Source: an uncultured Clostridia bacterium
Lineage (GTDB): Bacteria; Bacillota; Clostridia; TANB77; CAG-465
Assembly (NCBI GenBank): GCA_934130595.1
Contig: CAKOYF010000008.1
Location: 5,248-69,247 of the forward strand
DNA length: 64,000 bases
Reading direction: 5' to 3'
Under the pieces are notes generated by a model, which saw only the letters and a list, made by a program, of their open reading frames with translations, made no database searches and was not told the origin of the DNA. Shown here piece after piece: positions 1 through 7,279 of the stretch (position 1 is the first letter of the stretch; each line of letters opens with the position of its first letter). The translations under genes and the position numbers were made by a program.

Positions 1-20
1 AAAAATAATGTTATAGCAAA

Positions 21-52
21 AAAACAACACACTCTTTAGTGTGTTGTTTTCT
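21..52 (-). terminator. Rho-independent terminator
   Basis: A perfect 12-bp stem (21-32 with 39-50) closes a 6-nt loop. On the minus strand it is followed by a run of T, and it sits just after the stop of the minus-strand amidotransferase gene. The stem is nearly symmetrical, so it could work in both directions. Confidence 0.85.
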
Positions 53-68
53 TGTATAAATTTAATTA

Positions 69-746
69 TTATGAGTTTTCTTTGTAAATTTTACATGCAT
101 TAACAAAAGAATCAATTATTTTACAGCTAGGCTCATCATCTGTTCTTTCTGGATGCCATTGAACGCCAATATTAAAAAGCTTATCTTTCTTTTCTATTGC
201 TTCAATTACATTATCAGATTTAGCACAAACAGTATAATCTCCAGAGTTGGGTACCATGTATCCATGAAGACTATTTACTTTAATTGAGTCTTTTTCTATT
301 ATGTCATGAAGCTTAGAATCTTTATATACTGTTACATCATGTACATACTCATCATCTGGCTTTTTGTGGCCTTCAACTTTAATATTTACATTATCATTGC
401 TATAATTACACATAATCTGCATTCCCATACATATTCCAAGTAGTGGCATATCTAGTTCATTTACTTTTTTGCAAATATATTTATCATAAAAATATATTCT
501 ATCTCCACCAGGCATTAAAATACCATCGCACATTTTTATTTGTGAATCAAGTATTTCTTTATCTGTATCAGTAAGAGTACTTTCTTTATTATTTATATAT
601 ACCATATCTTTAGTAGGAAGTATTATAAGAGGAATACCACCTGCACGTAAAATATGTCTTCTTACATTTTCTAAAATACAAAGTACTTGTCTATTGTTAT
701 CTGTAATATATGGTCTTGCAACCACTCCAATTATTGGTCTTTCCAT
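69..746 (-). CDS. Class I glutamine amidotransferase-like hydrolase (peptidase C26 / PuuD family)
   Basis: A 225-residue single-domain protein of the gamma-glutamyl-GABA hydrolase type, predicted to cleave gamma-glutamyl amide bonds in the cytoplasm. The nucleophile elbow reads GICMGMQ with Cys106, and the rest of the triad is in GVQWHPE (His198, Glu200). An LHGY motif lies at 160-163 and an oxyanion-loop MPGG at 78-81. Length is slightly below the usual 240-260 residues, but all catalytic elements are present. The start is supported by a GGTGA ribosome site about ten bases upstream, and a TATAAT-like -10 lies at 763-768 on the minus strand. The gene follows the radical SAM gene by 47 bp. The true substrate (gamma-Glu-GABA or another gamma-glutamyl compound) cannot be fixed, since no putrescine-pathway neighbours are present. 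Confidence 0.85.
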   Translation of the reverse strand: MERPIIGVVARPYITDNNRQVLCILENVRRHILRAGGIPLIILPTKDMVYINNKESTLTDTDKEILDSQIKMCDGILMPGGDRIYFYDKYICKKVNELDMPLLGICMGMQIMCNYSNDNVNIKVEGHKKPDDEYVHDVTVYKDSKLHDIIEKDSIKVNSLHGYMVPNSGDYTVCAKSDNVIEAIEKKDKLFNIGVQWHPERTDDEPSCKIIDSFVNACKIYKENS

Positions 747-793
747 TTAAATCACCGTAAATATTATACCACAAATTGACAAATTTTACTAAA

Positions 794-1696
794 TTATTTG
801 TTAAAATATATTCCTTGGTATAAATTTTGTTCTTTTAATATTTTTTCTATACCATTTAAAACTAGCTTTTTATGTGAATTCCAAGAAGGAGCAACTAATA
901 TATCTTTAGGAGCATCACCACTAACTCTATGTATAACTATGTTAGGATTTATATGAGTTAATATATATGTAAGTGAGCTAAGGTATTCTTCTAAAGTCAG
1001 AGGAATATATTTTCCAGATATGTACATTTTATACAAGTAAGTATCTTTTGTAACATAGGTAGAATGTATTTTTAATCCTTGAATATTTAATGAATTTACA
1101 AAATCTACTGTATTTTTTACATCATCAAATGTTTCATTTGGTAGGCCTACCATTATATGAGTTATTACATCAATGTTGTATTTATTTAGCAAAGAAACTG
1201 CATGTATAAAATCCAAAGAGGTATACTGACGATTTAAAAGTTTACCAGTTTCATCATTTGAAGTTTGTAAGCCAAGTTCTACACAAACATAGTAGTTAGG
1301 TTTATATGAAGCAAGTAATTTAACAATTTCTTCATTAATACAATCTGGTCTTGTTGCAACTTGAATGCCAACAATTCTTTTATCTATTAGAGCACTATCA
1401 TATCTTTTTTTTAAAATATCAACAGGTGCATAAGTATTTGTAAAATTTTGAAAATATGCAATAAATTTATTTGCTCTTTGTCCGCGATAACTATTTAGAT
1501 GATTTGTAACTTGCTCTGAAATATTTATTCTTTTTAAATGTTCACCAGCACCACGTTCACCACAAAATATACAACCACCATGAGATTTAGTACCATCTCT
1601 ATTAGGACAAGTAAAACCAGCATCTATGCAAATTTTTAAAGTTCTTTCTCCAAATTTTTCTTTTAAATAATTGTTTAATTTATTATATCTTTCCAT
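794..1696 (-). CDS. Radical SAM protein, YtqA/YhcC (TIGR01212) family
   Basis: A 300-residue radical SAM enzyme. The cluster-binding cysteines are Cys30, Cys42 and Cys45 in a C-x11-C-x2-C arrangement, preceded by DAGFTCPNRDG and followed by GERGAGEH. This longer spacing, in place of the classical CxxxCxxC, is typical of the YtqA/YhcC group related to Elp3. The middle region contains the VELGLQTSND strand and an HIMVGLPNET segment, both typical of this fold. The biochemical reaction is not well established for the family. The ATG at 1696 has no recognisable ribosome site. A TTGTTT-17-TATACT promoter places the transcription start at or next to the ATG, so the message may be leaderless. Length and N-terminus match the family, so I keep this start. 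Confidence 0.88.
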   Translation of the reverse strand: MERYNKLNNYLKEKFGERTLKICIDAGFTCPNRDGTKSHGGCIFCGERGAGEHLKRINISEQVTNHLNSYRGQRANKFIAYFQNFTNTYAPVDILKKRYDSALIDKRIVGIQVATRPDCINEEIVKLLASYKPNYYVCVELGLQTSNDETGKLLNRQYTSLDFIHAVSLLNKYNIDVITHIMVGLPNETFDDVKNTVDFVNSLNIQGLKIHSTYVTKDTYLYKMYISGKYIPLTLEEYLSSLTYILTHINPNIVIHRVSGDAPKDILVAPSWNSHKKLVLNGIEKILKEQNLYQGIYFNK

Positions 1697-1703
1697 GAGA
1701 GAT

Positions 1704-1732
1704 AGTATAGCAAAATTTTACATAAAAAACAA
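1704..1732 (-). promoter_or_regulatory. Promoter for the radical SAM gene (possible leaderless transcript)
   Basis: Read on the minus strand: -35 TTGTTT (1732-1727), a 17-bp spacer and -10 TATACT (1709-1704). Only 7 nt separate the -10 from the ATG, so the expected start point coincides with the start codon. Confidence 0.6.
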
Positions 1733-1791
1733 TAAAATGATGAATAAATTAAAATTAAAGGAAAATAATACTATTAGGAGATGATTAAAAA

Positions 1792-1998
1792 ATGGAAAAA
1801 GAATTTGGAAAAATAAAATGTAATGTTTCAAAATGTGTGCATAATTGTATAGATGATTCCACTTGTAGATTAAACTCTATAGTTGTATGTGAATGTATGA
1901 ATGATGAAAAGAGCAGAAAAAAAGAAGATCAAACAGCATGTGGATCATATAATTATTGTGGAAATTTAAACAAAAGTGAAATCTTAGGAGGAAATTAA
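1792..1998 (+). CDS. DUF1540-like cysteine-rich small protein
   Basis: A 68-residue protein with eight cysteines (positions 10, 15, 19, 25, 33, 35, 50, 56). The opening IKCNVSKCVHN, the middle CRLNSIVV and the closing CGSY follow the layout of DUF1540 domains, which are small presumed metal-binding modules common in Clostridia and Bacilli. No signal peptide or membrane segment is present, so it is probably cytosolic. A TAGGAG ribosome site lies 11 nt before the ATG. The gene is alone between the divergent radical SAM gene and murD and has its own terminator. The function of the family is unknown; metal or cluster binding is inferred from the cysteines only. Confidence 0.7.
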   Translation: MEKEFGKIKCNVSKCVHNCIDDSTCRLNSIVVCECMNDEKSRKKEDQTACGSYNYCGNLNKSEILGGN

Positions 1999-1999
1999 C

Positions 2000-2031
2000 A
2001 AAAAAGGCTAGCAAATTGCTAGTCTTTTTTA
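2000..2031 (+). terminator. Rho-independent terminator
   Basis: A CTAGC/GCTAG core extended by A and T runs, with a 5-nt loop and a trailing T tract. It directly follows the DUF1540-like gene. Confidence 0.85.
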
Positions 2032-2076
2032 TATTTTAAAATAAATATTTATGTGCTTTATATACTTAAATTTAAG

Positions 2077-2105
2077 TTGCAAAATGCGCGTCTTAGTAAT
2101 ATAAT
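2077..2105 (+). promoter_or_regulatory. Promoter of the murD operon
   Basis: TTGCAA (2077-2082), a 17-bp spacer and TATAAT (2100-2105), 24 nt before the murD ATG, with a GGGAG ribosome site between. Confidence 0.8.
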
Positions 2106-2129
2106 ATTATAAAAAAGGGAGCGTAAAAT

Positions 2130-3509
2130 ATGAATGATAAAATATTAAAATTTAAAGAAGAAATAAAAGGAAAGAAAGTTTCTGTAATAGGAATGGGCGT
2201 TAGTAACATTCCAGCAATAAAATATTTACAAAAATTAGGAGCATATGTTATAGGAAGAGATAAAAATGAAGAAGTTCCAGCTGGACTAAAAGGACTTGAA
2301 AATGTAGAATTTGTTTTAGGTAAAGATTATTTAAAAGGTCTTAAAGAATCAGATTACATTTTTAGATCTCCAGGAGTAAAGCCATCTACACCAGAAATAG
2401 TAGAAGCTGTAGAAAGTGGAGTAATATTAACATCTGAAATGGAAACATTTATTCATCTTACAGATGCAACAGTAATAGCCATTACTGGTTCAGATGGAAA
2501 AACTACAACTACAACTTTAACATCATTGTTTTTAAAAGAAGCAGGAAAAACAGTTTATGTTGGAGGTAACATAGGAACTCCATTATTAGATAAAGTTGAG
2601 CAAATAAATAAAGAAGACTATGTAGTATTAGAATTAAGTAGTTTCCAGCTTATGACAATGAAAGAAAAAATAGATAGAGCAGCAATAACAAATGTTGCAC
2701 CTAACCATTTAGATTATCATAAAGATTATGAGGAATATATTCAAGCAAAATCTCATGTATTTAAAGGTCAAGATGAAAACGGTATTTTAGTTTTAAATGA
2801 AGATAATGAATTTACTCAAAGATATGAAAAAGAAGCAAAAGGAAAAATCAGAAAATTTAGTATAGAAAAAAGAGTAGAGCCTGGAGTATATTATAGTGAT
2901 GGAAAAGTTATTTCTAATATTGGTGGAAAAGATGAAGAAATAATGGACGCTAAAGATATAAAAATAGTAGGAATGCATAATGTTGCAAATGTATGTACTG
3001 CATCTTCTCTTGTAATAGATATTTGTGGAAAAGAAGCTATTAAGAAAGTAGCAATGACTTTTGGTGGCGTTGAACATAGAATGGAACTTGTAAGAGAAAT
3101 AGATGGAGTAAAATGGTATAACGATTCAATAGCAAGTAGTCCATCTAGAACAATAGCTGGTTTAAAAGCTTTTAATCAAAAAATAGTTTTAATTGCAGGC
3201 GGATATGATAAACATATTCCATATGATGTTATGGGACCATACTTAATGGATAAAGTAAAGCTAATGATTCTTGTTGGAACAACAGCACCAAAACTAAGAG
3301 AAGCTGCTAAAAATGAAGCAAAATCTAGAGGCGTTCAAACAATGCCTATAGTTGAATTTGAAAATTTAAAAGATGCTGTAAAGTATGCAAAAGAAAATAC
3401 AGCTAATGGAGATGTTGTAGCTATGTCTCCTGCTAGTGCTTCTTTTGATCTATACAAAAACTTTATGGTAAGAGGAGAATATTTCAAACAATTAGTAAAT
3501 GAATTATAA
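2130..3509 (+). CDS. murD: UDP-N-acetylmuramoyl-L-alanine--D-glutamate ligase
   Basis: The cytoplasmic Mur ligase that adds D-glutamate to UDP-MurNAc-L-Ala during peptidoglycan precursor synthesis, using ATP. All three domains are recognisable: an N-terminal Rossmann-like UDP-binding domain with VSVIGMGVSN, a central ATPase domain with GSDGKTT (120-126) and NHLDYH (192-197), and a C-terminal domain beginning near GGVEHRMELV with YNDSIASSP. A lysine in QAKSHVF (about 207) fits the carbamylated lysine of the family. At 459 residues it is normal length. It heads an operon with cca 15 bp downstream, and probably with the first unknown cassette. No other mur genes are adjacent, which is unusual compared with a dcw cluster. 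Confidence 0.97.
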   Translation: MNDKILKFKEEIKGKKVSVIGMGVSNIPAIKYLQKLGAYVIGRDKNEEVPAGLKGLENVEFVLGKDYLKGLKESDYIFRSPGVKPSTPEIVEAVESGVILTSEMETFIHLTDATVIAITGSDGKTTTTTLTSLFLKEAGKTVYVGGNIGTPLLDKVEQINKEDYVVLELSSFQLMTMKEKIDRAAITNVAPNHLDYHKDYEEYIQAKSHVFKGQDENGILVLNEDNEFTQRYEKEAKGKIRKFSIEKRVEPGVYYSDGKVISNIGGKDEEIMDAKDIKIVGMHNVANVCTASSLVIDICGKEAIKKVAMTFGGVEHRMELVREIDGVKWYNDSIASSPSRTIAGLKAFNQKIVLIAGGYDKHIPYDVMGPYLMDKVKLMILVGTTAPKLREAAKNEAKSRGVQTMPIVEFENLKDAVKYAKENTANGDVVAMSPASASFDLYKNFMVRGEYFKQLVNEL

Positions 3510-3524
3510 AAAAAAGAGGAAAAA

Positions 3525-4757
3525 ATGGATGAAATACGTATAGCTAATAAAATAAAAAGTATTGGTGGAAAACTATATCTTGTTGGAGGAGCAGTACGAG
3601 ATGAATTAATGGGAATATATCCACAAGATAAAGACTATTGTGTAACTGGAATATCTAAAGAGGATATAATAAAATCTTTTCCCGAAGCTAAAATAGTAGG
3701 AAAAGATTTTCCAGTATATATAATAGATGGATGTGAAGTAGCTCTTGCAAGAAAAGAACATAAAATAGCTAATGGATATAAAGGATTTGAAGTTGAAACA
3801 TCAAAAGAAATTAATATAGTTGAAGACTTAAAAAGAAGAGATATAACAATAAATGCTATAGCTAAAGATATTTTAACAGAAGAAATAATTGATCCATTTG
3901 GTGGAATACAAGATATAAAAAATAAAATAATAAGAAGTGTTAGTAGTGCTTTTAAAGAGGATCCTTTACGTGTATATAGAGTAGCTAGATTTGCAGCAAA
4001 ATTAGATTTTACTGTGGAAAAAGATACAATATATATGATGAAAAGCCTAAAAAATGAAATGAAGTATATAACTTCTGAAAGAGTATACGAAGAATTAAAA
4101 AAGGCACTTCAAACAGATAAACCATCTATATTTTTTAACATATTAAAGCAAGCAGGTGTTTTAGATGTACATTTTAAAGAGGTATATGATTTAATAGGAG
4201 TAGTTCAACCACAAAAATATCATCCAGAAGGTGATGTATATGCACATACAATGATTGTATTAGATAGTGTTTCTAAAAACACACCAGATGTGAGTGTAAG
4301 GTTTGCAGCTTTAGTACATGATCTAGGTAAAGCTAAGACTCCTAAAGAAATATTACCACAACATATTGGACATGATGAAGCTGGAGTAGAATTAGTGGTA
4401 AATATGTGCAATAGACTAAAGCTTCCTACATTATGGAAAAAAAGAGGTATTGAAGTTTCAAAATATCACATGAAGGCAGGAATATACTCTGGTATGAGAC
4501 CATATAAAAAAGCTAAGTTTTTAAATATGCTAAATAGGACAAGCATAGGAATAAAGAATATGGAGTATATAGTAGATGCTGATGATATGTTAAAAAGACC
4601 TAAAATCAGCATGTCTAATACTGCAAACATAATATTTAGCCGTGTAAATGGAAAGTCAATGATAGATAAAGGTATATCAGTAGAAAAAGTTGGAAAAGAT
4701 GAATTTTTAAACAAGCTATATGAAGAGCAAGCAAAGATAATAAAAGAAATAGAGTAG
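3525..4757 (+). CDS. cca: CCA-adding tRNA nucleotidyltransferase with HD domain
   Basis: Adds or repairs the 3'-CCA end of tRNAs using CTP and ATP. A class II nucleotidyltransferase head carries GGAVRDELMG (21-30) and the metal-binding Asp35/Asp37 in QDKDYC. RRDITINA (104-111) is the family's template motif. A C-terminal HD domain has LVHDLGK with His265-Asp266, as in the HD-containing Cca proteins. At 410 residues the gene is complete. A GAGG ribosome site precedes the ATG, and the 15-bp gap to murD implies cotranscription. The tRNAs in this window already encode CCA, so the role here is mostly repair and quality control. A poly(A) polymerase is the alternative annotation, but the motifs fit Cca. 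Confidence 0.92.
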   Translation: MDEIRIANKIKSIGGKLYLVGGAVRDELMGIYPQDKDYCVTGISKEDIIKSFPEAKIVGKDFPVYIIDGCEVALARKEHKIANGYKGFEVETSKEINIVEDLKRRDITINAIAKDILTEEIIDPFGGIQDIKNKIIRSVSSAFKEDPLRVYRVARFAAKLDFTVEKDTIYMMKSLKNEMKYITSERVYEELKKALQTDKPSIFFNILKQAGVLDVHFKEVYDLIGVVQPQKYHPEGDVYAHTMIVLDSVSKNTPDVSVRFAALVHDLGKAKTPKEILPQHIGHDEAGVELVVNMCNRLKLPTLWKKRGIEVSKYHMKAGIYSGMRPYKKAKFLNMLNRTSIGIKNMEYIVDADDMLKRPKISMSNTANIIFSRVNGKSMIDKGISVEKVGKDEFLNKLYEEQAKIIKEIE

Positions 4758-4767
4758 AGGTGGATAT

Positions 4768-4923
4768 ATGGAAAAGAACAAAATTTTGAAAAAAATGATT
4801 GAAGACTTAGGAAATGTTACACAAGAGGAGATTGAAAAAGAAAAAGAGTATAAAGTATTAAAAGAAAGTGAACCTATAGAATTTCTTGAAGCTTTAGTAG
4901 ATTCAGAAGATGAAAAAGAGTAG
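4768..4923 (+). CDS. Small acidic protein A1 of duplicated cassette (unknown)
   Basis: A 51-residue ORF with a strong AGAGGTGGA ribosome site 4-5 nt before the ATG, 10 bp after cca and 10 bp before the HExxH gene. The protein is very acidic, with TQEEIEKEKEY followed by SEPIEFLEALV. No cysteines, signal peptide or membrane segment are present. It aligns by eye with the 45-residue ORF at 7137-7274 (shared T-Q-E-[ED]-I-[ED]-K, then P-[IL]-[ED]-F-[LV] and a leucine), and both precede a large paralogous gene. That conserved pairing makes it a real gene and not a chance ORF. Function unknown; an adaptor or partner of the downstream protein is an inference. Confidence 0.75.
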   Translation: MEKNKILKKMIEDLGNVTQEEIEKEKEYKVLKESEPIEFLEALVDSEDEKE

Positions 4924-4933
4924 GTGAAGTTAT

Positions 4934-6709
4934 ATGGCAAAGATTCAATTAACAAATGAAGAAAAAATAGTAAAGAAATATTATGAAGAATTTGTAAGTA
5001 AAAGAAGAATAACAAGTATTTCTAAAAAAGAAGTTATAGAATTTTGTAATAACTATGCTAAAGAAGTATTAAAAAATACAAGATTTGAAAATGAGGTACT
5101 AGAGATAAAAGATGAAACTAGTAAAGGCGTTGCTGGTAGTATGGCTACAGCAGAAAACGGAAAAGCGTCAACTTTAAAAATAAACTTTGAAGAGGTAGTA
5201 GGAAAAAATGGTTTTAAATCTAGAAATAAAGATGCAAAATTTAAAACTTTTGTAGAACTATTAGACACTTTAAATCATGAGACTCAACATTATTTTCAAA
5301 CAAAAGAAATACAAAATTTTAGAATCACAGCTAATGGCATGAAACTTTCAACAGGAATGGAAATTGTAAGAGAAAATATAGCATCTGCTGTAGAAAGAGA
5401 TAAGTTTTATAGCTTAGAAGAAGGAAACTATAGTGACTTATATATAGAAGGTGATGCTAGAAGAAATGGAGCTATAAAAACATCAACTCAGCTACTAAGA
5501 ATATTTCCTAAATTAGAAAGAAGTAGAAAAGAAACACTAATAAACAGAGTAGTAAATTCTATTGAAAGAGATAATGTAGAGTTTAATAAGCTAAAATATG
5601 ATGGTAGTACACAAAAATATGATAGAGGAGACGTTACTAGTGCATATGTAGATGAATATATTGCATATAAACCAGAAAGTTTAGAGAGAAAAAAGTATAG
5701 TGTTTTAGCTTTTGAATATGGAGAAGATGGAAGTAGGTACTATTTTGATGAAGTGCTAAATATTAGAGATGATATATATGAAACTATAAAAAATAACAAA
5801 AAGATAACACCGGAAACTAGAAAAAATATGTATGAACAAGTGGATTCTGGTTTCTCACAGATTCTATATAATTCCTTAATTAGATCTAGTAAAGAGACAA
5901 TAGTAGACATTCGTAGAAGAATTGGAGATAAAAGATTCATTAAAGAGCTAGATTACATACATGAAGGAAAGAAAAAAGAAATTGCAGAAAAAGTTCAAAA
6001 ATACAGACAGTATGATGAATTCTTTATGAAAAATAGAGATAAATTATCACAAAGAGGATTTAGTAAAATAGAAGAAAGACTAAATAAACTATATGCTAGT
6101 ACTAAGTATGTTATCAAAAAAGATGAGTTAACAGGAGAAGAATACGATACAATTGAATCAGACCAAATTAAATTTCTTCAAAAATTAGGAGCAAAAATTA
6201 TAGATACAAAAGGAAAATATCCAATGTTTACTCCTGAGGAAATAGAAGAAAATGATTTAAAAAGAAAAGAACAAAAAGCAAAATACAAAGAACAGATGAA
6301 AAGGGAGTTTGAGCAAAGAAAATTCGAACAATGCAAAAAAAGAGAAGCAAGAGAAAGAGCAATAAAAGAATTTAATAGACGTGAACATGCTAGAAAAATG
6401 AAAAATCCAATATATAGATTTGCATATAATATAAGAAAAACGATGGAAAATTCTAAAAGGAAAAAATTACCTCAAGGAGTTACTCAAAATAAATATTTAG
6501 AAGAAGATTTAGTTCAAAAAAGAGATGAATTAAATCAATTAACTAATAGTAAAGATAATCTAGAAACTAAATATACAGACATTCAAAAGGAAGCAGAAGA
6601 ATTAATTGTAGAAGCTGAAAGTAAAGCATATCTAGATAAACAAGAAGTAAGAGAAAATGAAAAAAATATAAAAGAGGAGGAACAAAATATTGGAAAAGGA
6701 AATATCTAA
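4934..6709 (+). CDS. Large cassette protein B1 with HExxH metallopeptidase-like motif (unknown)
   Basis: A 591-residue protein I do not recognise as a named family. Residues 113-119 read LNHETQH, a classical zinc HExxH (His115, Glu116, His119) in a predicted helix. A later IEGDAR at 171-176 offers Glu172 or Asp174 as a third ligand, which would suit a minimal zinc peptidase. The C-terminal third (about 415-591) is highly charged and probably coiled-coil. No signal peptide or membrane segment, so cytosolic. By eye, the N-terminal strand LKINFEEVV, the helix with HETQH, and a PES...SVLAFEY..DGSR block (247-268) align with the 898-residue protein at 7280, where the zinc motif is lost. A GGTGAAG ribosome site precedes the ATG. 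The end overlaps the next gene by 20 bp. Confidence 0.72.
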   Translation: MAKIQLTNEEKIVKKYYEEFVSKRRITSISKKEVIEFCNNYAKEVLKNTRFENEVLEIKDETSKGVAGSMATAENGKASTLKINFEEVVGKNGFKSRNKDAKFKTFVELLDTLNHETQHYFQTKEIQNFRITANGMKLSTGMEIVRENIASAVERDKFYSLEEGNYSDLYIEGDARRNGAIKTSTQLLRIFPKLERSRKETLINRVVNSIERDNVEFNKLKYDGSTQKYDRGDVTSAYVDEYIAYKPESLERKKYSVLAFEYGEDGSRYYFDEVLNIRDDIYETIKNNKKITPETRKNMYEQVDSGFSQILYNSLIRSSKETIVDIRRRIGDKRFIKELDYIHEGKKKEIAEKVQKYRQYDEFFMKNRDKLSQRGFSKIEERLNKLYASTKYVIKKDELTGEEYDTIESDQIKFLQKLGAKIIDTKGKYPMFTPEEIEENDLKRKEQKAKYKEQMKREFEQRKFEQCKKREARERAIKEFNRREHARKMKNPIYRFAYNIRKTMENSKRKKLPQGVTQNKYLEEDLVQKRDELNQLTNSKDNLETKYTDIQKEAEELIVEAESKAYLDKQEVRENEKNIKEEEQNIGKGNI

Positions 6710-6920
6710 AGAAAAATACGAGAACATAAAGGAAATAAAAAATAAATGGGATAATAAAGAAATAGATATTACAGATATTCCAATAGAAGACAGAGAGCTA
6801 TTAGTTAAACTATATGATATTGAAATAAAAAAGGTAAAAAATGAAATAGAAGAATTAGAAAATAAGATAGATAATTATAAAAAAAGAATGCAAGACGCAA
6901 TACAATCTTTAAAGAAATAA
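6690..6920 (+). CDS. Small coiled-coil protein C1 of duplicated cassette (unknown)
   Basis: A 76-residue protein starting at TTG, supported by a strong GAGGAGG site 9 nt upstream that lies inside the end of the preceding gene; the 20-bp overlap implies translational coupling. The C-terminal half (about 46-74) is a charged heptad-like helix ending YKKRMQDAIQSLKK. It is clearly paralogous to the small protein at 9966-10214: both have Y-x-x-I-x-EIK near the start, an acidic DI/DE block in the middle, and Y-K-[KQ]-R-M-x-[DN]-AI at the end. Its position after each large protein suggests a binding partner. No enzymatic motif is visible. Function unknown. Confidence 0.75.
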   Translation: MEKEISKEKYENIKEIKNKWDNKEIDITDIPIEDRELLVKLYDIEIKKVKNEIEELENKIDNYKKRMQDAIQSLKK

Positions 6921-6929
6921 TTAGATAGT

Positions 6930-6998
6930 AATAAAGAAAGAAAATTTGAAGTGAACCTTAAAAAGTGTACTTTAATTTATTCTTTCTTTATTTTTTTT
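6930..6998 (+). terminator. Long-stem terminator after cassette 1
   Basis: A 13-bp stem (6930-6942 with 6980-6992) is followed by a T run. The interval 6921-7136 contains this terminator and an AT-rich region that presumably holds the promoter of the second cassette; I could not choose one convincing -35/-10 pair there. Confidence 0.75.
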
Positions 6999-7136
6999 AT
7001 GTATATTACAATGCAGCTCAAGGTAGAAATCAACATAAATTTAACATTTATTAGCCAATATAAATATATTTAATTGTATAATTTACTTTTTTATGGTAGT
7101 ATAGAAGTATAGTATATAAAAAAGTGGAGGAAGTAT

Positions 7137-7274
7137 ATGAAAGATATAGATTATAAAAAAATTACTCAAGAAGATATAGATAAAGGAAATAAATATTCAA
7201 AAGAGATTGAATATAGTCCATTAGATTTTGTAAAAGATTTATTTGAAGATAATAAAAAAGAAAAGGGTGAGTAA
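7137..7274 (+). CDS. Small acidic protein A2 of duplicated cassette (unknown)
   Basis: A 45-residue ORF with a GTGGAGG ribosome site spaced 6-7 nt from the ATG, ending 5 bp before the collagen-like gene. It contains ITQEDIDKG and SPLDFVKDLF, which align with TQEEIEKE and EPIEFLEALV of the 51-residue ORF at 4768-4923. No cysteines, no membrane segment, strongly charged. It opens the second copy of the cassette and, unlike the first, has its own intergenic leader after a terminator. Real-gene status rests on the paralogy, the ribosome site and the conserved position. Function unknown. Confidence 0.75.
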   Translation: MKDIDYKKITQEDIDKGNKYSKEIEYSPLDFVKDLFEDNKKEKGE

Positions 7275-7279
7275 TTAAT

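Noticed and set aside
2793..3077. Antisense frame inside murD, and similar minus-strand frames throughout
   Set aside because: They lie within confident plus-strand genes, have Phe/Ser/Ile-rich composition typical of antisense AT-rich DNA, and lack ribosome sites.
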